A stretch of 64,000 nucleotides of DNA from Desulfovibrio inopinatus DSM 10711. GTDB lineage: Bacteria > Desulfobacterota > Desulfovibrionia > Desulfovibrionales > Desulfovibrionaceae. The notes beneath the pieces were generated by a model, which saw only the letters and a list, made by a program, of their open reading frames with translations, searched no databases and was not told where the DNA came from. Below, in pieces: positions 55,647 through 64,000 of this stretch. The stretch's first letter is position 1. The number at the start of each line of letters is the position of its first letter. The stretch lies in assembly GCF_000429305.1 (NCBI RefSeq), contig NZ_KE386882.1, positions 1 to 64,000 on the forward strand, read 5' to 3'. The position numbers and the translations under genes are program-made.

Positions 55647-56960
55647 TTATCTCTGGTGATGTTTGCGGAATTCTTCGACGTCGCGATCCCAACCACCGGG
55701 CACTTCATCTTCCTTCCAGAAGATGTAGGGGTTGGTGCGGGGCTCCTGAACGTGGCGAGCATCGGCTTCCATGCCGCAAGCGTCGAGCATTTTCTGGAAG
55801 CCGAGGCGCTTCATGGTTTCACCGAGGCGCTCACGGTTCTTGCCTTCTTCCATCCACCAATCCCAAATGTTTTCAACGACTTCTTTGATTTCGTCGAAGG
55901 GTTCTTCAGCAGGGATGAAGGGGACGAGCAACGAGGACAGCTGGGCGCCGTCGAGGATGGGAGCTTTCGCGCCAACAAGGATAGAGGCGCCTTTTTCCTT
56001 ACCAGGACGCAGAGCGCGAGGCATAACGTTGATGCAGTGCATGCAGCGGTAGCATTCTTTGTTATCGATGGTCAGTTTGCCACCTTCGTAGCTCATGCAG
56101 CCCGTGGGGCAGCGATCGATAACTTCAGCCTGAATGTCGAATTTACCCCAGTCGCGGCCAGCGTGGGCACCAGCGTTCGGAGCGAATTCGCCACCGACGT
56201 ACGCGGCGACAGCTTCTTGATCGATCTGGATGTCGTCTTTCCAGGTACCGACAATGGAGAAGTCGGAACGAGCGAGAGCGGCAACACAGCCGTTGGGGCA
56301 AGCGTCGAATTTGAACTTAAACTTGTAGGGGAACTGCGGACGGTGCAGCATGTCCTGATATTCGTTGGTGAAATCAGTACACATTTTCTGCGCGTCGAAG
56401 CAGGCAAATTCACAGCGGGACATACCCAAGCAGCAAGCGGGTGTACGCAGGTTCGAACCGGAACCACCAAGGTCCTGGTTGTAGGTGTGGGTCAGTTCGT
56501 AGAAAATTTCTTCGAGCTGTTCGGTACGGGTACCCAACCACACGATGTCACCAGTGGAGCCGTGCATGTTGGTCAGACCGGAACCGCGGAAATCCCACAG
56601 GTCACAAAGCTGTTCCAGATATTCGGCGGTGTAGTACAGGCCGGAGGGCTGGTTCAGGCGCATGGTGTGGAAGTGAGCGACGCCGGGGAACATTTCGGGC
56701 TGGTCGCAGTAACGACCGATAACGCCGCCGCCGTAACCGAAAACACCGACGATGCCGCCGTGCTTCCAGTGCGTGGTGCCGTCCTTAAAGGAGAGTTCAA
56801 GAACGCCCAACAAGTCGTCGATGACGTCCTCGGGAATCTGCAGTTCAAGACCCTTCTCGTTTTTGTGCCGATTTTCGGCACCGATCTTCAGGTCGGCTAC
56901 AAAGCTAGGCCACGGCCCGCTTTCCAGCTGATCCAAAAGTGGAGTGGGGTGTTTCGCCAT
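55647..56960 (-). CDS. dsrA: dissimilatory sulfite reductase, alpha subunit
   Basis: 437 residues, full length. CCLGMSRCEFACFD (near 176-190) and FDACPNGCVAAL (near 220-230) provide the Cys ligands for the siroheme-coupled [4Fe-4S] cluster; the inserted ferredoxin domain has ECYRCMHCINVMP near 306-318 together with RCPTGCMS. The N-terminus (MAKHPTPLLDQLESGPWPSF) is the conserved Desulfovibrio form. TGGAGG lies before the ATG. First gene of dsrABD, with a ~170-nt leader and a promoter around 57137-57165. Confidence 0.99.
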   Translation of the reverse strand: MAKHPTPLLDQLESGPWPSFVADLKIGAENRHKNEKGLELQIPEDVIDDLLGVLELSFKDGTTHWKHGGIVGVFGYGGGVIGRYCDQPEMFPGVAHFHTMRLNQPSGLYYTAEYLEQLCDLWDFRGSGLTNMHGSTGDIVWLGTRTEQLEEIFYELTHTYNQDLGGSGSNLRTPACCLGMSRCEFACFDAQKMCTDFTNEYQDMLHRPQFPYKFKFKFDACPNGCVAALARSDFSIVGTWKDDIQIDQEAVAAYVGGEFAPNAGAHAGRDWGKFDIQAEVIDRCPTGCMSYEGGKLTIDNKECYRCMHCINVMPRALRPGKEKGASILVGAKAPILDGAQLSSLLVPFIPAEEPFDEIKEVVENIWDWWMEEGKNRERLGETMKRLGFQKMLDACGMEADARHVQEPRTNPYIFWKEDEVPGGWDRDVEEFRKHHQR

Positions 56961-57136
56961 TGGTTTCCTCCAGTAGGTTAAGTAGGTTACAGCCCATACA
57001 CACCCGCCGCGCCAGTTTTTCGTATATATATAGCGTCTCTGGCGCTAGCACGGCATTCCGGGGGGAACCGGAGCACCGTAGAATACAAAGATTCCAAGGA
57101 ATTGGAGATCGTGATATTCCGCACAAGGCGTACCAT

Positions 57137-57165
57137 GTGTTAGAAATAAACGATCTTTTTGTCAA
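57137..57165 (-). promoter_or_regulatory. putative dsr operon promoter and structured leader
   Basis: On the minus strand a consensus TTGACA (-35, 57165-57160) is followed after 17 bp by TAACAC (-10). A start near 57130 gives a ~170-nt dsrA leader that contains CCGG/CCGG (about 57058-57071), TAGCG/CGCTA and GCGCCAG/CTGGCGC (about 57010-57045) stems before the ribosome-binding site. The whole gap 56961-57329 has no gene. Confidence 0.5.
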
Positions 57166-57329
57166 CCGGAACCAGTAAGAATCGAGGGATTCTTGCGATA
57201 CCGAATGCAACCTTGCATCGGCCTCCTATCATTATTTTTTTTGAGAGGCAAAGCAAATCACATGATACCGGAGTAAATACGTCAGTCTCTTTGGGTTGCT
57301 CTTCCAGCCAGCACGTGACATGAAGCGTC

Positions 57330-57977
57330 ATGCCAGAATATACACCATCAGCATGCCGGCGATGTGGCACGTGCTGCCGCCAGGGTGGCCCGGCATTACA
57401 CCACGAGGACAAGCCCCTTATCGAGTGTAATGTTATTGAGGTTATGAACATTATAACGTTGCGACGCGGAGAGACTGTACGCGACGACCCGACCGGAACG
57501 CTTATCACACTTGATGAAGAAGTGCTACGCCTGAGCTTGCCGGACGGCTCAGGGTGTCCGTATTTACAGACGACTCCTCTTGCCTGCACCATCCATGGCT
57601 CACACCCATTGGAGTGCCGCGTCCTTTCCTGCACAGATCCTCGGGCACTCATGGACATCTATACAACAAATCGATTGCAGCGCGTTGACCTTCTGGGCGA
57701 AGAGTCGGAACTGATTGCTGCTGCACGCTATCATGACGAAACATTCCCAGCCAAGCACATTCTGGACATAGCCCGACGCATTGCGAAAGAAATCAAGCAC
57801 GGCATGCCAAAAGATTGCCGCCAGGACATCGAAACATTAACAGACATTGCCTCTCGGGAACGCGCCTTCCGCATGACGCTCCTTGAACATACACAAATTC
57901 CTTCAACCCACCTGCCCTTCCTCCTCGGACGCTCAATCCCCACCCTCGTCACCCCACTCGGCCTCAAGCTCTCGTAA
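57330..57977 (+). CDS. YkgJ-family cysteine cluster protein
   Basis: 215 residues. Metal-binding Cys pattern of the YkgJ (UPF0153) family: CRRCGTCCRQGG near 9-20, GSGCPYLQ near 73-80, and ACTIHGSHPLECRVLSC near 84-100; the rest is helical. It probably binds zinc or an Fe-S cluster. Divergent from the dsr operon, which suggests sulfite-reductase-related or redox-related use by context only. Ribosome-binding site is weak. Confidence 0.85.
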   Translation: MPEYTPSACRRCGTCCRQGGPALHHEDKPLIECNVIEVMNIITLRRGETVRDDPTGTLITLDEEVLRLSLPDGSGCPYLQTTPLACTIHGSHPLECRVLSCTDPRALMDIYTTNRLQRVDLLGEESELIAAARYHDETFPAKHILDIARRIAKEIKHGMPKDCRQDIETLTDIASRERAFRMTLLEHTQIPSTHLPFLLGRSIPTLVTPLGLKLS

Positions 57978-57988
57978 GGGAGTTTATA

Positions 57989-58014
57989 ATAAAGGGGACA
58001 GGCAAATTATGTTG
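57989..58014 (+). repeat. left terminal inverted repeat of the REP-type transposase element
   Basis: ATAAAGGGGACAGGCAAATT and ATGTTG in one 26-bp block, 12 bp past the YkgJ stop. Its reverse complement recurs at 59194-59219 with two or three differences. Confidence 0.85.
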
Positions 58015-58093
58015 ACTCGAATACAATGTCATGACAGAAGACCTCGTATGCATGCTCGCCATGGCTTTCATTTTATGATGAGGAGACCCCTTT

Positions 58094-59008
58094 ATGCCAC
58101 GAACCGCCCGCTTTACCCTTGAGGACAGACCGGCAGTTTATCATGTCATGTCACACACGGCCTTAGACGGTTTCCCATTTGGCGATGTGGAAAAGGAATT
58201 CTTTCTCACCTGTCTCACTCGTTTCTCGTCATTCTATTTCGCGGAAGTTCTTGGCTTCTGTATCATGGGAAACCATTTTCATCTTCTTGTTCGAATGTTC
58301 CCCTCTTCCACGATGCACGACGACGATGTTGCAGCTCGGCTCCGACGTCGATACGGCGATGATGTTGCCATCACTCCGGCAACCCTTAAGCATTACCGAC
58401 AAAAATGGTCGAGCTTGTCAGAATTCATGCGAGAGCTGAAACAAACTTTTTCTCGGTATTATAACAAAAAACACCAGCGACGAGGCTACCTTTGGGCCGA
58501 ACGATTCAAAAGCGTTCTCGTTGAAGATGGCCGCACGCTCATCAATTGTCTTGCCTATATTGATCTGAACCCAATTCGTGCGGCTCTGGTGGCACGCCCA
58601 GAAGAGTACCGCTGGTCATCGATTGGGTATCATTTCCAGACCGGTAATCGTGGCAACCTCCTGAGTTGTGATTTCGGTATGGCCGAATGGGATGAAGATG
58701 ATCTCACTGCTCGCCTGCGTAATTATCGACAATTCCTTTATGAGGCCGGTACCTTGGACTCTGCCAAAGGAAAAACTCTCGATAACGCCATCGTGGAAGA
58801 AGCTCGATCGCACGACTTTGTTTACACCCGTACAGAACGCTTCTTGTCACGTACACGATGGTTTACCGATAGCAGCATCATAGGCTCCAAAGCATTCGTC
58901 GCCGCGTGTATACGGAAACTTCCTCTCCCCGCTCAGCGACAACGTAACCCCCAAAAAATTGATGGGCTTGATATGTACTCACTGAAACGCCTCTCTGAAT
59001 CGTCGTAG
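58094..59008 (+). CDS. REP-associated tyrosine transposase (RAYT, IS200-like Y1)
   Basis: 304 residues. HUH motif in CIMGNHFHLLVRMF near 54-67 (metal-binding H-x-H), and the catalytic Tyr is likely in the helix FSRYYNKKHQRRGYLWAERF near 120-139; CLAYIDLNPIRAALV follows. It is longer than typical ISs of this type by a C-terminal ~100-residue helical domain, as in RAYTs. GAGGAG lies before the ATG. It looks intact: no frameshift and all catalytic residues kept. Confidence 0.9.
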   Translation: MPRTARFTLEDRPAVYHVMSHTALDGFPFGDVEKEFFLTCLTRFSSFYFAEVLGFCIMGNHFHLLVRMFPSSTMHDDDVAARLRRRYGDDVAITPATLKHYRQKWSSLSEFMRELKQTFSRYYNKKHQRRGYLWAERFKSVLVEDGRTLINCLAYIDLNPIRAALVARPEEYRWSSIGYHFQTGNRGNLLSCDFGMAEWDEDDLTARLRNYRQFLYEAGTLDSAKGKTLDNAIVEEARSHDFVYTRTERFLSRTRWFTDSSIIGSKAFVAACIRKLPLPAQRQRNPQKIDGLDMYSLKRLSESS

Positions 59009-59193
59009 CTCCCGCATATTTCACCTCCACAGCCAGCACTCCGCCTCTTCACAATACGACTTTGCCAGCTGGAAAATACAAATCCGTTTTTACTTCATCG
59101 GCACGAAAATATAGCACCCTACTTTCGAAAGACGTTCTGAAAGTGCGGTTTCGCAACGAATTGTTTGGCATCGAAACTGGGCGCTACCTCATT

Positions 59194-59219
59194 TAACATA
59201 ATTTGCCTGTCACCTTTAT
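59194..59219 (-). repeat. right terminal inverted repeat of the REP-type transposase element
   Basis: TAACATAATTTGCCTGTCAC followed by CTTTAT, the reverse complement of the left repeat with GGTG for GGGG and TTAA for TTGA. Confidence 0.85.
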
Positions 59220-59269
59220 CGAATCGACAAATCTTCAATTTGACAGACTCTCCTCCTCTCCTCTCAGAC

Positions 59270-59761
59270 CTAGCTTTTCATGTTGACAAACTGAAGGGCG
59301 ACGTCGAGTTCTTGGCCTTTGAGCAGCGTAATGACGGACTGCAGGTCATCAATCTTCTTGCCCGTCACACGAACTTGATCATCCTGAATGGAAGACTGGA
59401 CTTTAAGTTTGGAATCTTTAATCAACTTGACGATCTTTTTCGCTGTATCTTTATCAATCCCTTCTTTGACTTTGATATCCTGCTTGACCGACTGGCCTGC
59501 ACCTGGTTTGGGGTCACCGAAATCAAGGGCGCGTACATCAACCTTCCGTTTGACACAATGTCCAATCAGCATGTCGCGTACGGCCTTCAACCGCATATCT
59601 GATTCTGTGGACACGTGAAGAACCACATTCTTTTTATCAAACGTCAATTCAGTCTTTGATCCACGAAAATCAAAACGGCTTGCAATTTCTTTCAAGCTAT
59701 TATTCACGGCATTATCGATCTCTTGCAGATCAACACGGCTGACCACATCAAACGACGGCAT
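59270..59761 (-). CDS. yajQ: YajQ-family nucleotide-binding protein
   Basis: 163 residues, the normal YajQ (UPF0234) length; ATG at 59759-59761 with GGAGG. Conserved [19 protein letters not shown] start, [13 protein letters not shown] and [16 protein letters not shown]. Two ferredoxin-like/ACT-like halves. YajQ proteins bind nucleic acid and, in Xanthomonas, c-di-GMP, which would fit the HD-GYP and GGDEF proteins nearby. Confidence 0.95.
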   Translation of the reverse strand: MPSFDVVSRVDLQEIDNAVNNSLKEIASRFDFRGSKTELTFDKKNVVLHVSTESDMRLKAVRDMLIGHCVKRKVDVRALDFGDPKPGAGQSVKQDIKVKEGIDKDTAKKIVKLIKDSKLKVQSSIQDDQVRVTGKKIDDLQSVITLLKGQELDVALQFVNMKS

Positions 59762-59943
59762 ATCTTTTCCTCCACGTAACAGGCTTAAATCCAAAACGAA
59801 TCACATCGGCCGACCTTGTAGGCTGGATTTCATCAAACTGCAACTCATGACACTTCGTCACGGCTTGACTTTTTCCTTACTATTTTATGGAATAAATCAT
59901 CACTTTCCTCTCTACACACGGTGCGTTCTTTTCAGAGGTCACA

Positions 59944-61449
59944 ATGATGATACAGTCCAAAATATTCTATTCAGCGATCCTATTAATAGGATGTTGTCTT
60001 TACCCGGTCCAATCTCTCTTGGCAGCGTGTCCAACGGGATATTCGCAACGACTCACTATCGTCAACAATTGCTACGATGGAGCTTACGCCATCATCACGC
60101 CCCCCGAGGATCAAGCGTCCATAGGTCTCTGGGCACATATTGGTGATGTCACAGAGATTTATCATGATGGAGTCAGCGCCGACAGCGGTATCCGCTATAA
60201 ACTCCCTATCCCAACGACCGGCCCTACGGAACTTTGCATTCCCGATGCTGGCATCCCCAGTGGAAATTTTCGCTTCTATATTGGATGCGATGGCCCAGGC
60301 CCGGATAAAGGATATCCCACCAATTGCGCTATCGGCGCCGTGCCCGGATCGGTGCCGTTCGGTGTTGATACGCTTTTTGAATTTTCAGGTGGATGTTCCC
60401 CCAGCAATGCTTCAGCCGGGACATGTACAAAAAACCCATCGGACGGTACCCCGTTAACGGAACCTGACTATTTTGATCTGAGCGATGTCTCTGGCTACAC
60501 CATTCCCATGACGTTAGAAGTCGTTCCGAACGCCCAAGGACACAACGCCACAGACCTCCAATGTTCATTTGCCCAAATGGTTGCCAACAATGATCTGGAA
60601 AGTTGTCCCAACGAGACACATGCCACGATCTCAACAAATTATGTCAATAATCAGCTCAATGGCGACGGGATCAGTTTAAAATTGACCAACGGCGACAACA
60701 TTATTGCCTGCATGAGTCCGGAACAATGGATTGAACCGCCTGGAGGACAACATCCGCAAAATCAAAACACATTAGCGTTATCACCGGGGATAACAAGCGA
60801 TCCACCGAACATCGCAGACTGGTATGCATGCAATGTCAAACCATCGGGGGATGCCGACAAGCATCCTCGCACCTGTTTGACACCTGGATGCGGCGGGCCA
60901 CAATGTGCCGTCGGGCCGGATGGCAAAAGTGGTGATTATTCCATGGCCAACCTCGCGACAGGCAAAGGGAAGCCGTATACGAATTATGTAAAAATGCTCA
61001 AAGCGACCGGCAAACAGTCCTATGCGTGGCAATTTAATGATGAAGCATCCACATTGAAATGCGATATTTGGGGAGCAAAAGTCCAACTCACATTGTGTCC
61101 GGGTACTGCTGGCCAACGTCCCTATCAGGATCAAAATTGGGCGTATGCAAATGGCACGTGTGGCGTCGACCCGCAAGGCCCCCATGATACGCTCGTTGAA
61201 TGCCAACGAGAGAACCTCGGGTATCTTTGTCAGAGCGAAATTGTCAAAAAACTCGATGTGTCAGACCAATCCATTGTTGTCTCTGCCACCCTCAATTATT
61301 GCATGCCGGTTGATCCCAACACGGCATCTGCAGAAACGTTGGCCAAGGCTGTAAGCTGGGAAGAGTGTTCAACCTCGGCGTGTCAATCATCAGGAACAAT
61401 CTCTCGCCCGTTCCCATCCGTCATGTTGCTTATTCTTCAAGAGCTCTAA
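59944..61449 (+). CDS. secreted thaumatin-like protein
   Basis: 501 residues with signal peptide 1-27 (LLIGCCLYPVQSLLA). The mature protein follows the thaumatin/osmotin layout: QRLTIVNNCYDGAYAIITPP at the start, FRFYIGCDGPGP with NCAIGAVPG, DYFDLSDVSGYTIPMTLEV (plant DxYDVSLVDGFNLPM equivalent), GCGGPQC, and YAWQFNDEASTLKCD (plant YAYDDxTSTFTC equivalent). More than 20 cysteines fit disulfide cross-linking. Thaumatin-like domains bind or cleave beta-glucans in eukaryotes; the role here is unknown. It is longer than plant proteins (~200-230 residues), with inserts between motifs. GAGG lies before the tandem ATGATG start. Confidence 0.75.
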   Translation: MMIQSKIFYSAILLIGCCLYPVQSLLAACPTGYSQRLTIVNNCYDGAYAIITPPEDQASIGLWAHIGDVTEIYHDGVSADSGIRYKLPIPTTGPTELCIPDAGIPSGNFRFYIGCDGPGPDKGYPTNCAIGAVPGSVPFGVDTLFEFSGGCSPSNASAGTCTKNPSDGTPLTEPDYFDLSDVSGYTIPMTLEVVPNAQGHNATDLQCSFAQMVANNDLESCPNETHATISTNYVNNQLNGDGISLKLTNGDNIIACMSPEQWIEPPGGQHPQNQNTLALSPGITSDPPNIADWYACNVKPSGDADKHPRTCLTPGCGGPQCAVGPDGKSGDYSMANLATGKGKPYTNYVKMLKATGKQSYAWQFNDEASTLKCDIWGAKVQLTLCPGTAGQRPYQDQNWAYANGTCGVDPQGPHDTLVECQRENLGYLCQSEIVKKLDVSDQSIVVSATLNYCMPVDPNTASAETLAKAVSWEECSTSACQSSGTISRPFPSVMLLILQEL

Positions 61450-61503
61450 GGCGTATTGTCGAGGAGAGAACATCGTCACTCGATTTTCTCTCCTCTCATC
61501 GCT

Positions 61504-61767
61504 TTATGGTCGACACCGATATTTCACGCGAACTTGCTCACTAGGGAGATTGGTATTGTTTGTTGTCTCTGAAAGAATATCATATCCATTCTGACACCGA
61601 GCCAGCATTTGTCGTATCATCTTCTCACGACGGTACGTATACGAGAGAGGTCGCCCACTGCGGAATGAAGCCGTATAAACTCTATCGGGTTCAACCGTGG
61701 AGCAGCCCCCAATAATCCCACTCAAGATAAGAGCACAACACACCAGCAAAATTTTTTGAATATGCAC
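61504..61767 (-). CDS. small lipoprotein, unknown function
   Basis: 87 residues from a GTG start (61765-61767) with GGAAAG upstream. Lipoprotein signal peptide with lipobox SGIIGGC, so Cys22 would be acylated. The mature part is ~65 residues, basic (FRSGRPLSYTYRREKMIRQM), with a closing pair of Cys in LARCQNG and KYRCRP. No family recognised. Convergent with the thaumatin-like gene. Confidence 0.7.
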   Translation of the reverse strand: MHIQKILLVCCALILSGIIGGCSTVEPDRVYTASFRSGRPLSYTYRREKMIRQMLARCQNGYDILSETTNNTNLPSEQVRVKYRCRP

Positions 61768-62001
61768 GTTTCTTTCCCACCATTATAATACGATATACGT
61801 CCTCTTTTGGAGAGCACAAGAGAACTATTCTCACCTGCACTCCTCAACACCAGTATCCAATTGCTGTGAGCACGCTGACGGAAACGCGCGAACATGTCTA
61901 CCAAGAAAACACAATTGAGAAAATGCCCCCTTGCCTCTTCTCTTGAGTTCGTTAAACTCTCCCATGGGACGCGCCACCTTTTCACCGCAAGGGAGTTTGA
62001 T

Positions 62002-64000
62002 ATGACCGCCTTTGTTTCCATTGCCGGTTTGGAAATCGACCCGGTTCTCTATGCCTTTTTAGTCGATGAGGCACTTCCGGGCACAGGTGTTTCTGCTGAC
62101 ACCTTTTTCAGCGGCCTCGCGAAGAGTCTTTCCGAGCTCGGACCGCGCAATGCCGCGTTGCTTGCTCGGCGAGATGAATTGCAACGCCTTCTCGACACGT
62201 GGCATAAAGCACACCGTGGTGACACGTTCGACATGAAAGCTTACGAGGCTTTCCTGCACGAAATCGGGTATATTGTGCCCGAAGGAGGTCCCTTTTCCAT
62301 CACCACCGACAATGTGGACCCGGAAATTGCCTCCATCGCCGGACCACAACTTGTTGTACCGCTGTCCAATGCCCGCTATGCGGTCAATGCCGTTAATGCA
62401 CGTTGGCGTAGCCTCTATGATGCCCTGTATGGCTCCGATGTTATCGCAGAAACCGATGGTGCAGAAAAAACAACCGGATATAATCCGGTTCGTGGGGCCA
62501 AAGTAGTGGCCTATGCCGCATCCGTCCTCGATATCATCGCGCCGTTGAACACCGGGAGCCACGCGGATGTGTATGCTTATACCCTCGCCGAATCTGCCGG
62601 AAGAAAGGCGCTCATCGCAACTCTCAGCGATGCAACGGTTACCGGGCTTCGTGATCCCGATGCCTTTGTCGGCTACAATGGCGATAGGGAACTAAGCAGT
62701 ATACTCCTTCGTCATCACGGATTACATGCGCGCATTATCATCGATAAAAACGCTCCTGTTGGCGCGTCTCACCCCGCCGGAGTCAACGACGTTCTTCTTG
62801 AGGCTGCTGTTACCACCATCGCCGATGCGGAAGATTCCGTCGCTGCCGTTGATGCAGCCGATAAAACGTTGATCTATCGAAATTGGCTTGGTCTCATGCG
62901 TGGCGATCTTCAGGCCGAATTTACGAAAAGCGGCGCGGAGCACACACGCGTACCAGCCCAGGATATCGCCTACACCGATCCGAATGGCACGGCGCAAACA
63001 CTTCCAGGACGGAGTCTTCTTCTTGTCCGCAATGTCGGCCTGCACATGATGACCGATGCAGTTCGACAAAACAACAAGCCCGTTTTCGAAGGCATTGTCG
63101 ACGCTTTTGTCACCAGCCTTGCATGCCTCCATGACCTGAAAGAACTTGGTGTGGCGCGCAATACCCGGACAGGCAGTATGTATATCGTGAAGCCCAAGCA
63201 GCATGGTCCGGATGAAGTTGCATTTACTGTCGACCTCTTCAGCCACGTGGAATCTGTCCTCGGACTTCCAGATAAAACGATAAAAATCGGCGTGATGGAT
63301 GAAGAACGCCGCACAACCATCAATCTCAAAGAATGCATCAGAGCCGCCCAGGACCGTCTCATTTTTATCAATACCGGTTTCCTCGACCGCACCGGTGACG
63401 AAATACACAGTATTATGGAGGCGGGTCCGGTCGTGCGGAAAGCCGACATGAAGTCCGCCGCATGGATGCTCGGATACGAAGATTGGAATGTGGACATAGG
63501 GCTGGGCTGCGGCTTATCCGGCCGTGCCCAAATCGGGAAAGGCATGTGGGCCAAACCGGATAGTATGGCCGAGATGGTGGACACCAAAATCGCCCACCCG
63601 CAATCCGGCGCCAACTGCGCCTGGGCTCCATCGCCTACCGCCGCCGTATTACATGCGATTCACTACCATCAGGTCGATGTTTTTGCACGACAGGCTGAAC
63701 TCACCGGTACACCACGCGCCACACGTGAAACGCTTCTTCGTTTGGCGGTGTTATCCGACCTCCCTGATGCAGCCGCTCGTACCGAAGAACTCCGTTCCAA
63801 TATCCAAAGCATTCTCGGCTATGTCGTCCGTTGGGTGGAACATGGCATCGGGTGTTCCAAGGTACCTGATCTCGATGACGTCGGCCTCATGGAAGACCGG
63901 GCAACACTTCGTATTGCCAGTCAATTGCTGGCGAATTGGCTCCATCATGACTTGGTCTCGCATGAAGAAGTAGAAGACGTGCTCAAAGAAATGGCTGTGA
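62002..64000 (+). CDS. glcB: malate synthase G, 3' end beyond window
   Basis: At least 666 residues of a ~720-residue enzyme; AGGGAG before the ATG and the frame is still open at the window end. Condenses glyoxylate and acetyl-CoA to malate. Recognisable: [55 protein letters not shown] and [20 protein letters not shown] (Mg2+ and substrate site). No isocitrate lyase is nearby, so it could serve glycolate/glyoxylate use rather than a glyoxylate shunt. Confidence 0.95.
   Translation, partial: MTAFVSIAGLEIDPVLYAFLVDEALPGTGVSADTFFSGLAKSLSELGPRNAALLARRDELQRLLDTWHKAHRGDTFDMKAYEAFLHEIGYIVPEGGPFSITTDNVDPEIASIAGPQLVVPLSNARYAVNAVNARWRSLYDALYGSDVIAETDGAEKTTGYNPVRGAKVVAYAASVLDIIAPLNTGSHADVYAYTLAESAGRKALIATLSDATVTGLRDPDAFVGYNGDRELSSILLRHHGLHARIIIDKNAPVGASHPAGVNDVLLEAAVTTIADAEDSVAAVDAADKTLIYRNWLGLMRGDLQAEFTKSGAEHTRVPAQDIAYTDPNGTAQTLPGRSLLLVRNVGLHMMTDAVRQNNKPVFEGIVDAFVTSLACLHDLKELGVARNTRTGSMYIVKPKQHGPDEVAFTVDLFSHVESVLGLPDKTIKIGVMDEERRTTINLKECIRAAQDRLIFINTGFLDRTGDEIHSIMEAGPVVRKADMKSAAWMLGYEDWNVDIGLGCGLSGRAQIGKGMWAKPDSMAEMVDTKIAHPQSGANCAWAPSPTAAVLHAIHYHQVDVFARQAELTGTPRATRETLLRLAVLSDLPDAAARTEELRSNIQSILGYVVRWVEHGIGCSKVPDLDDVGLMEDRATLRIASQLLANWLHHDLVSHEEVEDVLKEMAV

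Larger units (their letters stand above)
57989..59219 (+). mobile_element. REP-associated Y1 transposase element bounded by 26-bp inverted repeats
   Basis: 1.23 kb from the left repeat to the right repeat, containing one transposase gene. The GGGGACAGGC core is typical of sequences around this transposase class. Inserted between the YkgJ gene and yajQ. Confidence 0.75.

Noticed and set aside
56440-56475. GGTTCGAACC, resembling a tRNA T-arm
   Set aside because: Inside the conserved coding part of dsrA; no acceptor stem, D-arm or anticodon arm surrounds it.
55356-56981. 541-codon open frame antisense to dsrA and dsrB
   Set aside because: It is a shadow of the GC3-rich dsrAB codons; dsrA and dsrB are certain, and the antisense product has no recognisable motif.

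Overview
The window is from a sulfate-reducing deltaproteobacterium, most likely of the Desulfovibrio type. It carries dsrA-dsrB-dsrD followed by a dsrN/cbiA-like amidase gene, the classical Desulfovibrio layout, and it is rich in two-component, sigma-54 and HD-GYP/GGDEF signalling genes. Base composition is close to 50% GC, with higher GC3 in the highly expressed dsr genes. There are no rRNA genes, no tRNA genes I could recognise and no CRISPR array.

Layout. 1-500: truncated IS5-type transposase and a tiny secreted protein. 0.7-8.3 kb: a GNAT-histone deacetylase fusion divergent from a sigma-54 activator with a dead receiver, then an HD-GYP protein and valS. 8.6-12.8 kb: BPL_N-like amidotransferase domain protein, a heptad-repeat coiled-coil membrane protein, a GlxA-type AraC regulator divergent from an isochorismatase-like hydrolase, and a HAD protein. 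12.9-18.4 kb: a signalling locus of response regulators and kinases (minus strand) facing a TauE/SafE permease, a small membrane protein and another response regulator (plus strand). 18.5-23.6 kb: secreted beta-propeller-like protein, RlmI-type methyltransferase, and an aspartate ammonia-lyase fused to a cyclic-nucleotide-binding domain. 23.7-29.8 kb: a ferredoxin-like QueG relative, then a translationally coupled trio (half-Rad50-like ATPase, Mre11/SbcD-like phosphoesterase, small coiled-coil protein), a TPR protein and an MscS-like channel. 29.9-36.7 kb: serine acetyltransferase, NtrC/NtrB-like pair, a membrane protein with ~40-residue repeats, and mntP. 36.9-46.2 kb: GGDEF response regulator, a 1,609-residue hybrid kinase, a BI-1 protein, an LpxK homologue with a broken P-loop and a second histone-deacetylase-family enzyme. 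46.4-52.2 kb is accessory: a DUF4062-STAND NTPase with TPR repeats (defence-like), a double-SGNH protein, and two decayed pieces of the neighbouring dsrN/cbiA gene that bracket the SGNH gene. 52.6-57.3 kb: dsrN, dsrD, dsrB, dsrA and their promoter region. 57.3-64 kb: a cysteine-cluster protein, a REP-type Y1 transposase inside 26-bp inverted repeats, yajQ, a bacterial thaumatin-like secreted protein, a small lipoprotein, and malate synthase G running off the end.

The most unusual signals are two gene-free intergenic regions, each with a sigma-54 -24/-12 motif followed by about 220-260 nt of hairpin-rich sequence and an intrinsic terminator (35.69-35.94 kb minus, 42.89-43.18 kb plus). They look like sigma-54-dependent regulatory RNAs or an attenuated leader. 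Next are the half-Rad50/Mre11/coiled-coil operon, whose ATPase stops just after a zinc-hook-like CPLC, and the accessory segment next to dsrN. All functional calls are from sequence recognition only; no searches were run.
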